This document shows positions 14,837 to 23,873 of a stretch of DNA of 41,719 nt, in pieces (the stretch's first letter is position 1; every line of letters starts with the position of its first letter). The stretch lies in NCBI GenBank assembly GCA_016178015.1, contig JACOUB010000013.1, positions 1 through 41,719 on the forward strand. The letters are read 5' to 3'. The translations under genes were made by a program, and so were the position numbers. The stretch is from Methylocystis sp. GTDB lineage: Bacteria > Pseudomonadota > Alphaproteobacteria > Rhizobiales > Beijerinckiaceae. Below the pieces are notes generated by a model. It saw nothing but the letters and a program-made list of their open reading frames with translations. It did not search any database and was not told the origin of the DNA.

Positions 14837-16948
14837 ATGCAGAGGTTAGGCGCGGCTGTCGCCGTCTTCGCGCTCTTCGCGCTCGCTGTGGGCGTCCATG
14901 CGGACGATGCGGACTTGCTGGCGCTCGCCGCCGCCGGATTGATTTGCGCCTATACGACCTGGCGTAGCGCCGCCATTTCGAGTTTTCTGCAAATCTTCGT
15001 CGCTATCTTCTCTAGCGAGGCGATCGTTTTCGGTCTCGCGCATCTCGTGGAAATACAAGGCCTGTGGCCGGATTCACTGGCAGCCTACGCGCTGCCCGAA
15101 AGCATGGCGCTCACCGTCGCCATCTTCTCGATACTGGTTTTCACCATATCTCACTTCGGCGTCGTGCGGCAGATGACGCGCATCGCGGATCTCTATTTTG
15201 ATAGCGCGGACGTAGGCGAGGCGCGCATCTGGCCGATTATCCGCTTTCACGCCCGCGAGCGCGCCATCGCCGTGGCGATGGTCGTCTTTCTGGTGTTTAT
15301 CAATCAGACGCAGGTCGGCATCACCGTCCGCCTTTCCTTCTTCAATCGCGACTGGTTCAACGCCATCCAGGAGAGGAACGCCGGCGAATTCTGGCGTCAG
15401 CTGCTCATCGTGTTCACGCCCTGGGCGTTCACTTACGTCGCCAGCGCGGTGATCGAATTCGTGGTGCAATCGATGCTGGTCATCCGCTGGCGGCGCTGGC
15501 TGACTGAGCATTATGTCTCCCATTGGCTCGGCGCGCATACGCATTACCGCATGACGCTTGCCGGCAGTCCGGCGGACAATCCCGACCAGCGCATCGCCGA
15601 GGACGTGAACCGGTTCGTCGACGGCGGCAACGAACGCGGGCCCGAAAGCTACGGCATCTACTCATATTCGATCCTGCTGATCTCGACCTTGAGCTCGCTC
15701 GTTTCCTTCGCCATCGTCCTATGGGACCTCTCCGCGAACTTCACCCTGCCGGGGACCGACATCCATGCGCCGGGTTTCCTGTTCTGGGTGGCGCTGGTCT
15801 ATGCGGCGATCGGCACGCTGGTGACCCATCTCATCGGCCGCGCGCTCGCTCATCTCTACTTCGAACGCCAGCATCGGGAAGCCGACTTCCGCTTCTCGCT
15901 GGCGCGTCTGCGCGAATACAGTGAACAAGTGGCGTTGCTTGCCGGCGAAAATGCCGAGCGCTCCTCGTTGGCGCGCCGTTTCGGCGCGGTGATCGCCAAT
16001 TATCTGGCGATCGTCGACCGGCGCAAGAAACTGATGGCTTTCACCGCGACATATGGACAATTGTCGCCGATCATTCCTTACGTCCTCACCGCGCCGTTCT
16101 ATTTCGCCGGCAAGATCCAGCTTGGGGTCATGACGCAGACGGCCGGCGCTTTTAGCCGCGTTGAGAGCGCGCTGACGTTCTTCATCGACTACTATACCTC
16201 GCTGGCCAATTTCAAATCCGTGCTCGACCGTCTCACGTTGTTCGACGCCGCGATCGAACGCGTGAACGTCGCGGGCGCCGGCGCGCCGGCTACGCAGCCG
16301 CGCGCCGCTGCAAAAATTACGCTCGATGATCTGAGCTTGGCGCTTCCCGACGGCAGACGCATCGTCGAGGCAAAACATCTCCAGTTGTCAAAAGACGAGT
16401 CCGCGCTGCTCACCGGTCCCTCGGGATCAGGCAAGTCGACTTTGTTCCGCGCCATCGCCGGCATATGGCCATACGGCGAGGGCGCCGTCGGCGTTCCCGA
16501 GGGCCAACGCATCCTGCTGCTGCCGCAGCGGCCCTATATTCCGATGGGCTCGCTCGCCGCTGCGGTCGCCTATCCGGCTTCGCCCGACGCCTTTTCCACG
16601 GAGGAAATCGAGGACGCGTTGGACGCCGCCCATCTTGGCGCCTTCAAGTCGCGGCTCGACGAGGACGGCGCTTGGGCGCAACGCCTGTCAGGCGGCGAAC
16701 AGCAACGCGTCGCCATCGCGCGCGCCTTGCTCGCCAAGCCCGACTGGCTGTTCTTGGACGAGGCGACCTCGGCGCTTGATGAGAAGCTGGAGAACGAGAT
16801 CTATCACATGCTTGCCGTGCGGTTGCCGAGCACGACGATCGTGTCGATCGGCCATCGCTCGACGCTGCAGGCGTTCCATGACAAGCACATCGACATGGAA
16901 GCGGAGGCGGACGGCGTGTTCAGCCCGCGCGAAAGGGTTGGGGCATGA
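14837..16948 (+). CDS. SbmA/BacA-type ABC transporter, fused permease and ATPase
   Basis: The 703-residue inner-membrane exporter/importer carries several transmembrane helices in residues 1-430, including the SbmA/BacA-like block [20 protein letters not shown], where [10 protein letters not shown] is a family hallmark. The C-terminal ATPase domain (about 485-690) has Walker [10 protein letters not shown] and signature [16 protein letters not shown]. Walker [14 protein letters not shown] and a final H-loop SIGHRS follow. Related proteins move peptides, very-long-chain fatty acids or cobalamin precursors; the substrate here cannot be told. The start at 14837 follows GAGGATGTAAC. The end overlaps rlmE by 4 bp, so both are probably co-transcribed. 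Confidence 0.92.
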   Translation: MQRLGAAVAVFALFALAVGVHADDADLLALAAAGLICAYTTWRSAAISSFLQIFVAIFSSEAIVFGLAHLVEIQGLWPDSLAAYALPESMALTVAIFSILVFTISHFGVVRQMTRIADLYFDSADVGEARIWPIIRFHARERAIAVAMVVFLVFINQTQVGITVRLSFFNRDWFNAIQERNAGEFWRQLLIVFTPWAFTYVASAVIEFVVQSMLVIRWRRWLTEHYVSHWLGAHTHYRMTLAGSPADNPDQRIAEDVNRFVDGGNERGPESYGIYSYSILLISTLSSLVSFAIVLWDLSANFTLPGTDIHAPGFLFWVALVYAAIGTLVTHLIGRALAHLYFERQHREADFRFSLARLREYSEQVALLAGENAERSSLARRFGAVIANYLAIVDRRKKLMAFTATYGQLSPIIPYVLTAPFYFAGKIQLGVMTQTAGAFSRVESALTFFIDYYTSLANFKSVLDRLTLFDAAIERVNVAGAGAPATQPRAAAKITLDDLSLALPDGRRIVEAKHLQLSKDESALLTGPSGSGKSTLFRAIAGIWPYGEGAVGVPEGQRILLLPQRPYIPMGSLAAAVAYPASPDAFSTEEIEDALDAAHLGAFKSRLDEDGAWAQRLSGGEQQRVAIARALLAKPDWLFLDEATSALDEKLENEIYHMLAVRLPSTTIVSIGHRSTLQAFHDKHIDMEAEADGVFSPRERVGA

Positions 16949-17604
16949 CGCTGACGACGCGGGTCAAGACGGCGAGGAAGCGCACGCTGTCCTCGACCTT
17001 GTGGCTGGAGCGCCAGCTCAACGACCCTTATGTCGCGCGCGCCAAACGCGAGGGCTATCGCGCGCGGGCCGCTTACAAGCTGATTGAGCTCGACGAGCGC
17101 TTCCATTTACTGAAGCCGGGGCTACGCATCGTCGATCTCGGCGCCGCGCCGGGCGGCTGGTCGCAAGTCGCAGCCGAGCGCGTCAAGGCGCAGGAGGGCA
17201 AGGGCAAGGTCATCGCGGCAGACCTCCTCGACATGGCGCCCATCGCCGGCGTCGAATTCGTCGCTCTCGACTTTCGCGACGAGACGGCGCCGCAGACAAT
17301 CATGGCCATGCTTGGCGGCAAGGCGGACGGCGTCATCTCCGACATGGCGGCCAACGCCACGGGCCACAAGCAGACGGATCATTTGAGGATCGTCGCGCTC
17401 GCCGAGCTCGCCGCGGATTTCGCGCGCCAAGCGCTGGCGCCGGGCGGCTTCTTCGTGGCGAAGGTCTTGCAAGGCGGAACGGAAGGTCAACTGCTCGCGC
17501 AGTTGAAGCGCGAGTTCGCGATCGTGCGCCATGTCAAGCCCGCCGCCAGCCGCGCCGGATCGGCGGAACTCTATGTGCTGGCGACCGGGTTTCGCGGCAA
17601 TTAG
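16945..17604 (+). CDS. rlmE: 23S rRNA (uridine-2552 2'-O)-methyltransferase RlmE (FtsJ/RrmJ)
   Basis: RlmE methylates U2552 in the A-loop of 23S rRNA at a late stage of 50S assembly. The 219-residue protein has the FtsJ motifs: the N-terminal [12 protein letters not shown] with the first catalytic lysine, the SAM-binding [32 protein letters not shown] with the catalytic aspartate, FVAKVLQGG with the second lysine and the final [11 protein letters not shown] with glutamate. It starts inside the last codon of the ABC transporter gene. Length and motif order are normal for the family. Confidence 0.96.
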   Translation: MTLTTRVKTARKRTLSSTLWLERQLNDPYVARAKREGYRARAAYKLIELDERFHLLKPGLRIVDLGAAPGGWSQVAAERVKAQEGKGKVIAADLLDMAPIAGVEFVALDFRDETAPQTIMAMLGGKADGVISDMAANATGHKQTDHLRIVALAELAADFARQALAPGGFFVAKVLQGGTEGQLLAQLKREFAIVRHVKPAASRAGSAELYVLATGFRGN

Positions 17605-17640
17605 GCATATCAACGCCCGACCGCCGCCGGCGCTTTCGCC

Positions 17641-17669
17641 CGGCGGGAAAGCTCTATACATTCCCGCCG
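17641..17669. promoter_or_regulatory. 9-bp perfect inverted repeat upstream of mch
   Basis: CGGCGGGAA (17641-17649) is mirrored by TTCCCGCCG (17661-17669) around an 11-base loop containing TATACA, which resembles a -10 box. It lies about 45 bp before the mch start and 37 bp after rlmE. It is either an operator over the mch promoter or a rlmE terminator-like hairpin. Confidence 0.35.
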
Positions 17670-17714
17670 CTTCGAGCCGGGGCATGCAGTTGCAAAGAAA
17701 TCGGCGCGAAAGAC

Positions 17715-18707
17715 GTGAGGACGACACAAGTGAGTGGAACAGACGATCGGGCAAACGGGGCTGCGGCGAGCGTCAACGCGCTGGCGGGCGACCTCGTGGA
17801 CCAGCTCGTCGCCGGCGCGGCGCGCTATCGGGTCGAGGTTTCGCGCGGGTCCGCCGGCGAATTGCTGATCGACGCCGGCGCCAAAGTCGTGGGCGGCCTT
17901 GAGACGGGCGTGCTGCTTGCCGAAATCTGCATGGGCGGCCTCGGGAAGGTGTCGCTGTCGCCGGCGCCGGGCGCCGCCAAATGGCCGTTCTGGCTGACGG
18001 TTTGCAGCAATGAGCCGATCGTCGCCTGTCTCGCCAGCCAGTACGCCGGCTGGAGCCTGAGCCACGACAAGTTCTTCGCGCTCGGCTCGGGGCCGGGGCG
18101 AGCGTTGGCGCGCAAGGAACCGCTGTTCCAAGAGCTAAGCTACACAGACAAGGCCGATCGGGCGACGATCGTGCTGGAGAGCGCCGCTCCCCCGCCGGCG
18201 GCGGTGGTGACCAAGGTCGCTAACGACTGCGGCGTCGAGCCGAAGAACCTCACCTTCATTTACGCGCCGACGCAGAGCCTGGCTGGCGGCGTGCAGATCG
18301 TGGGCCGCGTGTTGGAAGTCGCCCTGCACAAGGCGCATGAGCTGAAATTCCCGCTCGAGCATATCGTCGACGGGATCGCCAGCGCACCGCTGTCGCCGCC
18401 GCATCCGGATCTCATTCAAGCGATGGGCCGCACCAATGACGCGATCATCTATGCCGGACGGGCGCATCTGTTCGTGCGCGGTCCGGCGGACGCCGCGCGC
18501 CAATTGGCCAAAGCCCTGCCGAGCGGCAATTCGCGCGACTACGGCCGGCCGTTCGCCGAGATTTTCAAGGCCTACAAGGGCGACTTCTACAAGATCGACC
18601 CCAGTTTGTTTTCGCCCGCCGAGGCGATCGTGACGGCGGTCGAGACGGGCGAAACCTTCCGTGGCGGCGCCGTCGACGAAAAACTGCTCGATGTCTCGTT
18701 CAGCTGA
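17715..18707 (+). CDS. mch: Methenyl-tetrahydromethanopterin cyclohydrolase
   Basis: Mch hydrolyses methenyl-H4MPT to 5-formyl-H4MPT in the formaldehyde oxidation branch of methylotrophs. The 330-residue protein is colinear with the family, with GAKVVGGLETGVLLAEICMG near 54-73 and WPFWLTVCSNEPIVACLASQ near 94-113. FFALGSGPGRALARKEPLF and VQIVGRVLEVALHKAHEL follow, then GRTNDAIIYAGRAHLFV. These segments are characteristic of bacterial and archaeal Mch. The GTG- or ATG-proximal start at 17715 (MRTTQVSGTD) is the longest plausible one; no strong ribosome site is evident. The gene is not flanked by the usual fae/mtdB/orf5/orf7 cluster, which must lie elsewhere. Confidence 0.95.
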   Translation: MRTTQVSGTDDRANGAAASVNALAGDLVDQLVAGAARYRVEVSRGSAGELLIDAGAKVVGGLETGVLLAEICMGGLGKVSLSPAPGAAKWPFWLTVCSNEPIVACLASQYAGWSLSHDKFFALGSGPGRALARKEPLFQELSYTDKADRATIVLESAAPPPAAVVTKVANDCGVEPKNLTFIYAPTQSLAGGVQIVGRVLEVALHKAHELKFPLEHIVDGIASAPLSPPHPDLIQAMGRTNDAIIYAGRAHLFVRGPADAARQLAKALPSGNSRDYGRPFAEIFKAYKGDFYKIDPSLFSPAEAIVTAVETGETFRGGAVDEKLLDVSFS

Positions 18708-18715
18708 CACAGTTT

Positions 18716-18762
18716 TGCCTCTCCCCGCTTGCTTAGGAGAGGCCAGGCGAGGGGCTTGGGTT
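18716..18762. repeat. Palindromic element A, half copy, after mch
   Basis: GCCTCTCCCCGCTTGCTTAG followed by GAGAGGCCAGGCGAGGGGCT resembles the left half of the full element (stem-loop plus inner GGCGAGGGGCTTGGG arm). The second half is missing. It lies immediately after the mch stop codon and can form a strong hairpin. Confidence 0.6.
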
Positions 18763-18832
18763 TTTTCGCAGAAGGAATTGATTGTTGAGAACGCAAGTCG
18801 GCCGACGCGGCCACGCAATCAAGGCGCGATCG

Positions 18833-20668
18833 TCAATCCGGCTCGAAGGCGCTTTCGTAGTTTAAGGCCAAGCGCGGGTCCTGCTCGCTCTTGCGCAGGA
18901 TGCAGTTGCCCACGGCGAGGAAGTCGATCCGCGAGCCCATGAAGCAGCGGAAGGCGTCTTCGGGCGCGGCGACGATCGGTTCGCCGCGCACGTTGAAGCT
19001 CGTGTTGACCAGCACCGGGCAGCCGGTCAGCTGTTCGAAACGCGTCAGCAGCCGATGGTAGCGCGGATTGGTGTCCGCATGGACCGTCTGGATGCGCGCG
19101 GAATAATCGACATGGGTGACGGCCGGGATGTCGGAGCGCGACACATTGAGCTTGTCGATTCCAAACAAGGCTTGCTGTTCGGCCGTCATGGCGCGCCGGC
19201 GCGTGGATTTCACGTCGGCGACCAGCAGCATATAGGGCGAATCGCCATCGATCTCGAACCAGTCCGCGACCCTTTCGCGCAAGACGGAGGGCGCGAAGGG
19301 ACGAAAGCTTTCGCGAAATTTCACCTTGAGATTGAGCGTCTTCTGCATCTGTGGCGAACGCGGATCGGCCAGAATCGAACTTGCGCCGAGCGCACGCGGA
19401 CCAAACTCCAAGCGCCCCTGACGCCAGCCGACCGCCTGCTGCGCGGCGAGCGCCTGCGCGGTTTCTTCGATCACGGCGCTTTCGTCAACGACCGTGAATT
19501 TCGCCCCCGCGGCGGCGAGCCGCCGCTCGATGTCGGTTTGCTCAAAGGCAGGCCCCAGATAGGCGCCGTTCATCGCATCGCGGCCGGCGACTACTCTTCG
19601 CGCGCCGCCTTCATGATGATGGTAAGCGGCGAGCGCCGCGCCGAGCGCGCCGCCGGCGTCGCCCGCCGCGGGCTGCACGAAAATATTTTCAAAGCAACGA
19701 TCGCGCAAGAGCTTGCCGTTCGCCACGCAGTTGAGCGCCACGCCGCCGGCAAGGCACAGATTCTTCTCTTTCGTCTCAGTCGCGATGGCGCGCGCCAGGC
19801 GCAACACGATCTCCTCCGTCACCGCCTGCACGGAGGCCGCGAGGTCCATGTGCCGCTGTTCGAGCGGTTCGTTCGCCTTGCGCGCCGGCGCGCCGAAGAG
19901 GTCGTCGAACTTGCATCCGGTCATGGTGAAGCCGGTGCAGAAATCGAAATAATCGAGATTGAGCCGAAACGAGCCGTCCTCCTTCACGTCGATGAGTTCG
20001 TCGAGGATCAAGCCGGCGTATTTCGGCTCGCCATAGGGCGCAAGCCCCATCACCTTGTATTCGCCCGAATTGACCTTGAACCCGGTGTAATAGGCAAAGG
20101 CCGAATAGAGCAGGCCGAGCGAATGGGGAAAATGGAGTTCCTTCTCCATCGCAAGCCGCGCGCCGTCGCCGCGCGAAAGCGACGTCGTCGTCCACTCGCC
20201 GACGCCGTCCATCGTCAAGACCGCCGCGCGTTCGAAAGGCGAAGGGTAGAAAGCGGACGCCGCGTGCGAAAAATGATGTTCGGAAAACAGCAGCTTCTCG
20301 GGTTCGGCGAGGCCCCGATCAATCCGGGCGAGTTCCTCGCTGATGAGGCTTCGCTGGAACAGCTTTTCGTTCATCCACAGCGGCATGGCCTTGCGGAACG
20401 AAGAAAAGCCGCGCGGCGCGAAGGCGAGATAGGTCTCGACGAGCCGCTCGAACTTGACGAACGGCTTTTCGTAATAGGCGACGCGGTCGACGCCAGCGCC
20501 GGCGACGCCCGCTTCTTGCAAGCAATAGCGAACCGCATGCGCGGGAAAGCGCGCGTCATGCTTCTTGCGCGTGAAGCGCTCTTCTTGCGCCGCGGCGACG
20601 ATCTCGCCGTCGCGCACGAGCGCCGCGGCGCTGTCGTGGTAGAACGCCGAAACGCCGAGAATGATCAT
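18833..20668 (-). CDS. Carbamoyltransferase, NodU/CmcH family
   Basis: NodU-type enzymes transfer a carbamoyl group from carbamoyl phosphate, via an adenylate, to a sugar or other hydroxyl. The 611-residue protein begins with MIILGVSAFYHDSAAALVRD and carries the Kae1-like metal and nucleotide motifs EHHFSHAASAFYPSPF (about 139-154) and LTMDGVGEWTT. CLAGGVALNCVANGKL and VQPAAGDAGGALGAAL follow. The C-terminal domain has GPRALGASSILADPR and VNTSFNVRGEPIV. Length and order are standard. It forms a likely operon with a DUF5989-like peptide and an SxtJ-like protein upstream. This trio recurs near surface polysaccharide or glycolipid loci, so a secreted or envelope acceptor is likely. The exact acceptor is unknown. 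Confidence 0.95.
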   Translation of the reverse strand: MIILGVSAFYHDSAAALVRDGEIVAAAQEERFTRKKHDARFPAHAVRYCLQEAGVAGAGVDRVAYYEKPFVKFERLVETYLAFAPRGFSSFRKAMPLWMNEKLFQRSLISEELARIDRGLAEPEKLLFSEHHFSHAASAFYPSPFERAAVLTMDGVGEWTTTSLSRGDGARLAMEKELHFPHSLGLLYSAFAYYTGFKVNSGEYKVMGLAPYGEPKYAGLILDELIDVKEDGSFRLNLDYFDFCTGFTMTGCKFDDLFGAPARKANEPLEQRHMDLAASVQAVTEEIVLRLARAIATETKEKNLCLAGGVALNCVANGKLLRDRCFENIFVQPAAGDAGGALGAALAAYHHHEGGARRVVAGRDAMNGAYLGPAFEQTDIERRLAAAGAKFTVVDESAVIEETAQALAAQQAVGWRQGRLEFGPRALGASSILADPRSPQMQKTLNLKVKFRESFRPFAPSVLRERVADWFEIDGDSPYMLLVADVKSTRRRAMTAEQQALFGIDKLNVSRSDIPAVTHVDYSARIQTVHADTNPRYHRLLTRFEQLTGCPVLVNTSFNVRGEPIVAAPEDAFRCFMGSRIDFLAVGNCILRKSEQDPRLALNYESAFEPD

Positions 20669-20678
20669 TCCGGCGCGC

Positions 20679-20828
20679 TCAGAACAAGGTGTAAATGAAG
20701 GGGGCGACGACCGACCCTTGGCTCAGGACGAAGATCGCGCCGAACAGCAGGAAGAGCACGAAGAGCGGCATGAGCCACAGCTTCTTGCGCGCGCGCAGAT
20801 AGTCGAGGATTTCCTTCAGGAAGCTCAT
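20679..20828 (-). CDS. Small DUF5989-like membrane protein (49 residues)
   Basis: The 49-residue product starts MSFLKEILDYLRARKKLWLM and continues with one transmembrane helix (about residues 19-36) before a QGSVVAPFIYTLF end. This pattern, and the position between a NodU-type carbamoyltransferase and an SxtJ-type protein, identify it as a DUF5989-like protein. Its stop codon is 10 bp from the carbamoyltransferase start. The function is unknown; a membrane-anchoring or accessory role for the transferase is inference. Confidence 0.88.
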   Translation of the reverse strand: MSFLKEILDYLRARKKLWLMPLFVLFLLFGAIFVLSQGSVVAPFIYTLF

Positions 20829-20840
20829 CGTTCGCTCTCT

Positions 20841-21263
20841 TTAGAATTGGTTTTTCATCGAGCCCGCCGCGGGCCCCGGCGGCTCGCGCGCAATCCAATA
20901 GCTCGACGCGCCGCGGCGCCGCAAGCGCAGAAGGTCCTTGCCCGACATGCGCAAAAAGAGGCCCATGGGCGTCACCGCGCAAAAGAACAACAGCCCCATG
21001 ATCAGCGGCGCGACGACGGCGTGCATCGCGAGCCCCACTTTGGACCAGAGCCGGTTTAAGGGCGCGAGGCGCTCTTGCGCGAACAAGGCGAGCGCGAGCA
21101 ACGCCAAGGCGAGCGCCAGCGCCCACCAGCGCACGGCTTCAGCGTGACGCGCGAGCGGCCAAATCGCAATGACGGCGAAAACGGCGGCGAAGGCCAGCCC
21201 GAAAGCGCGGTCGGAGCTGTTGGCGACGGCGCGATGCGCCTGGAGCGGCTCGTGGCTTGACAT
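20841..21263 (-). CDS. SxtJ-like integral membrane protein
   Basis: The 140-residue protein has about four hydrophobic segments, including FGLAFAAVFAVIAIWPLA, ALALALALLALALFA and APLIMGLLFFCAVTPMGLFL. It ends in LLRLRRRGASSYWIAREPPG, the conserved C-terminal signature of SxtJ-family proteins (Y-W-I-x-R). The family is named from the saxitoxin cluster and is common beside NodU-type carbamoyltransferases. It starts at ATG 21263; a TTG three bases earlier is less likely. Only 12 bp separate it from the next gene on the same strand, indicating one operon. Confidence 0.9.
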   Translation of the reverse strand: MSSHEPLQAHRAVANSSDRAFGLAFAAVFAVIAIWPLARHAEAVRWWALALALALLALALFAQERLAPLNRLWSKVGLAMHAVVAPLIMGLLFFCAVTPMGLFLRMSGKDLLRLRRRGASSYWIAREPPGPAAGSMKNQF

Positions 21264-21530
21264 CAAAGGCGAGCCGGAAGTCGAGCTTTCATGACATTCA
21301 GCGGCAAGTCGAACATGTCCCTTCTGCTATCCACATTGCTTATCGTCGTCCATCGCTCGAGCGCACGGACGATAGTTCAGGCGAATCTTCGCGTTCTCGC
21401 GTGCAACGCTTGCTGGGCCGCTCGCGATTGTCATGCGAAAGGAAGTAGTCTAACAATCGCGGCGCCTTCTCGCAAGGGCGCGACGATCTCTCTTTCGAAA
21501 GAGGCGATCTCACCTTAGGGCAATGACGAG
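21264..21530. other. Divergent intergenic region between the sxtJ-like and SGNH hydrolase genes
   Basis: The 267-bp gap must hold promoters for both the minus-strand carbamoyltransferase operon and the plus-strand hydrolase. I see no clear -35/-10 pair, inverted repeat or small gene in it. Open frames here are short and lack ribosome sites. Confidence 0.5.
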
Positions 21531-22739
21531 ATGATGTTGTCGTCCACTTTTCTCAAAGCGGCGGGCGCAATCGCGGTTGCGGTCGCGATTGCTTTTGCCG
21601 GCTTTCTTTTCATCGAAACGACGCGCTGGCTCGTGCTGCTGATTTGCGGCGTTCTGTTCGCGACATTTGCGTATTTCGTGGCGATTTTTAGGGGACGCGC
21701 GCGCGACGCGGCCCTTGTGTGCGCCTCCCTCGCATTGGGGCTCTTCGTCATCGAGATCGTCGTCTGGCGAATGAACGATTCCCCCACGACCTCCAGGGAA
21801 AAAGGCAGTTGGGCGCTCAATGGAGAGCTTGGATTGGTTCCGGCGCGTCCCGGCGTCATTCACGAAAAGAAGGTCGCGGCCAATGGCGTCGTCATCTATG
21901 ACGTCGCCAACACGATCGACGAAAATTTGACCCGCAAAGTCGTCTCCGCGGACAGCGGCCCGACGATCGCGTTCTTCGGAGATTCATTCACCTTCGGCGC
22001 GGGCGTCAATGACGCCGACACGTTGCCGCAAAGTTTTGCCGACGCGACCGACCGCAGGTTCCGCGTGCTGAACCTCGGAATGGGGGGCTACGGTCCCCAA
22101 CAATTCTTGCGCGCGCTCGAAATCGACGTCCATGACGCGCTGCTGAAGAAGGACCCGCGTCTCTTCGTCATGCTCACCGCGCCCTGGCACGCCTTCCGCA
22201 GCGCGTGCGTTGAGGGCAACGCCTGGTTTGGACCCAGTTACGCGCTCCAGGACGGCGCGCCGGTCTATCGGGGGCCTTGTTCGGCGCAGGCGCCGGCCCT
22301 GGTCGGCGCCCTCACGACGATCTTCCGCTGGACCGAGGTCTATAAATATTTCTCCGCATCGCGGCAGCGGCCGCTAGAGCCCGCCGACATGGACCTTTAC
22401 ATCGCGATTCTGACCCGAGCGGGCGAGATCGCCCGCCAGAAATATGGCGTCCCCACGCTGATCCTCTTCCTGCCGGACGATCTCTCCAATCCCCGCCATT
22501 ATCATCTGGGACCTGACTACGGCAATGACGACATCATGCGCAAATTGCGCGACGGCGGTTTGCGGGTTGTCGGCGTCTCGGTCGACGCGAACGCCCATCC
22601 GATAGAGGACCTATTCATACCGGGCGACGGCCATCCGACCGGCCTGAGCAACCGGATATGGGCGAAACGCCTCCGCGATGTCGTCGCGGCCGACTTCGGA
22701 GAAACCGGAGGGCGTCCGTCGCCGCTCGGGAGCAAGTGA
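21531..22739 (+). CDS. Membrane-anchored SGNH/GDSL hydrolase-family protein
   Basis: The 402-residue protein has three or so N-terminal hydrophobic segments (about 8-27, 33-52 and 60-77), then a periplasmic hydrolase-like domain. Block I of the SGNH family is IAFFGDSFTFGAGVND (about 145-160), with the nucleophile serine in GDSF. A conserved glycine lies in LNLGMGGYGPQQFLRAL and the Asp-His pair is in IPGDGHPTGLSN near the end. Such proteins commonly deacylate or acylate sugars in envelope polymers. It is divergently placed to a carbamoyltransferase, DUF5989-like and SxtJ-like operon, a neighbourhood in which SGNH proteins recur. Joint decoration of one glycan is plausible. The ATG at 21531 has no strong ribosome site; a later start cannot be ruled out. 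Confidence 0.87.
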   Translation: MMLSSTFLKAAGAIAVAVAIAFAGFLFIETTRWLVLLICGVLFATFAYFVAIFRGRARDAALVCASLALGLFVIEIVVWRMNDSPTTSREKGSWALNGELGLVPARPGVIHEKKVAANGVVIYDVANTIDENLTRKVVSADSGPTIAFFGDSFTFGAGVNDADTLPQSFADATDRRFRVLNLGMGGYGPQQFLRALEIDVHDALLKKDPRLFVMLTAPWHAFRSACVEGNAWFGPSYALQDGAPVYRGPCSAQAPALVGALTTIFRWTEVYKYFSASRQRPLEPADMDLYIAILTRAGEIARQKYGVPTLILFLPDDLSNPRHYHLGPDYGNDDIMRKLRDGGLRVVGVSVDANAHPIEDLFIPGDGHPTGLSNRIWAKRLRDVVAADFGETGGRPSPLGSK

Positions 22740-22799
22740 GCCGGAAGGCCCCCGTTTTCCGCCTCCCTGCTGGCGGCTATCGTATTCACACTTGTGCAT

Positions 22800-22862
22800 T
22801 GCAACATTGCCGCGAATGCCCCCGGCCCCTCACCCCAGCCCTCTCCCCGTGAACGGCGAGAG
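22800..22862. repeat. Palindromic element A, right half, overlapping a start codon
   Basis: TGCCGCGAATGCCCCCGGCC followed by CCTCACCCCAGCCCTCTCCC matches the right half of the full copies (AATACCCCC-x-GCCCCTC, then the CTCTCCCC stem). The terminal hairpin CTCTCCCCGTGAACGGCGAGAG contains a GTG in its loop that is in frame with the ATP-grasp gene. Confidence 0.7.
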
Positions 22863-23766
22863 GCGCGCGTCGCGCATCGCCATCTTCACCGACAAGCTCG
22901 ACTGGCATGTCGAGGAATTGGCCGGCGCCTTCGCGCGCCTCGGCGCGGCGCCCGTTCCGGCGCCCCTCGCCGGCTGCAAGATCGACACCACGCAGCGCCA
23001 TGGCCTCGCCATTCCGGGCTTTGGCGGCGCCTTGCCGGACGCCGGCGTGGTGCGCGCGATCGGCGACGGTTCGCTGGAGATGATCACCTTGCGGCTCGGC
23101 GTCCTGCATGCGCTGGAGGAGCGCGGCGTCCGGCTCGTCAACAGCGCGCGGGCGATCGAGCGCTGCACGGATAAATCCATGGCGAGCTTTCTGCTCGCTA
23201 AGGCCGGGATCGCCACGCCCGCGACGTTCGTCACGCAATCGCTGGCCGAGGCGCGGCGGATCGCGCGCCGCGACTGCCAACGCGGCCCGCTCGTGCTCAA
23301 ACCCTTGTTCGGCGCACAAGGCTGGGGGTTGAAGCTGATACGAGAGGCGAGCGATTTGCCCGCGCCAAGCGAGATCGGCGGCGTCTTCTACCTGCAAAGA
23401 TTTGTCGCGCCGCGCGGCGCGCATTTCGAGGATATGCGGATTCTCGTCTCGCATGGGAAAGTCGTCGCCGCCATGCTCAGGCGCCACGGGCAATGGATCA
23501 CCAACGTGAGGCAGGGCGCGAAACCCTTGGCCGCCACGCCCAGCGATCGACAATGCGACATTGCTCTACGCGCGGCGGCGGCGCTCGGCGCGGATTTTGC
23601 CGGCGTCGATCTGATCGAGGGCGCGGACGGCGCGCCCATGGTTCTGGAGGTCAACAGCATGGCCGGCTGGAGCGGCTTGCAGAGCGTTACCGGTTTCTCC
23701 ATCGCCGAAACTCTGGCGGCGAATGTGTTGGAGCGGCTTTCCATTCTGCGCTGCGCCCAGACCTGA
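22849..23766 (+). CDS. RimK-type ATP-grasp ligase (tetrahydromethanopterin-related candidate)
   Basis: The product (305 residues from GTG 22849) is an ATP-grasp ligase of the RimK group. It shows an N-terminal pre-ATP-grasp domain (RIAIFTDKLDWHVEELAGAF) and a nucleotide-binding lysine segment in GPLVLKPLFGAQGWGLKLI. The catalytic acidic residues lie in FEDMRILVSHGKVVAAMLRR and in LEVNSMAGWSGLQ near the C-terminus. RimK-like ligases near mch in methylotrophs (such as Orf17-type proteins) are linked to tetrahydromethanopterin synthesis, a role this gene may share. The start is unclear: the reading frame is open upstream, and the best candidate GTG is inside a palindromic repeat. ATG 22815 is an alternative. 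Confidence 0.85.
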   Translation: MNGERRASRIAIFTDKLDWHVEELAGAFARLGAAPVPAPLAGCKIDTTQRHGLAIPGFGGALPDAGVVRAIGDGSLEMITLRLGVLHALEERGVRLVNSARAIERCTDKSMASFLLAKAGIATPATFVTQSLAEARRIARRDCQRGPLVLKPLFGAQGWGLKLIREASDLPAPSEIGGVFYLQRFVAPRGAHFEDMRILVSHGKVVAAMLRRHGQWITNVRQGAKPLAATPSDRQCDIALRAAAALGADFAGVDLIEGADGAPMVLEVNSMAGWSGLQSVTGFSIAETLAANVLERLSILRCAQT

Positions 23767-23873
23767 TCGCCCACGCGCCTTTTTGGGAGCGTGAACGTTC
23801 AGGTCGCGGGCGTGGCGGGCGCCCAGACGACAAATCGATTGCGGGCGGCGTCCGCTTGGGTCACGATCGAAAC

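Noticed and set aside
19055..20698. A 547-codon plus-strand open frame opposite the carbamoyltransferase gene
   Set aside because: It is a mirror frame of a well-supported gene in GC-rich DNA: arginine- and histidine-rich, with no recognisable domain.
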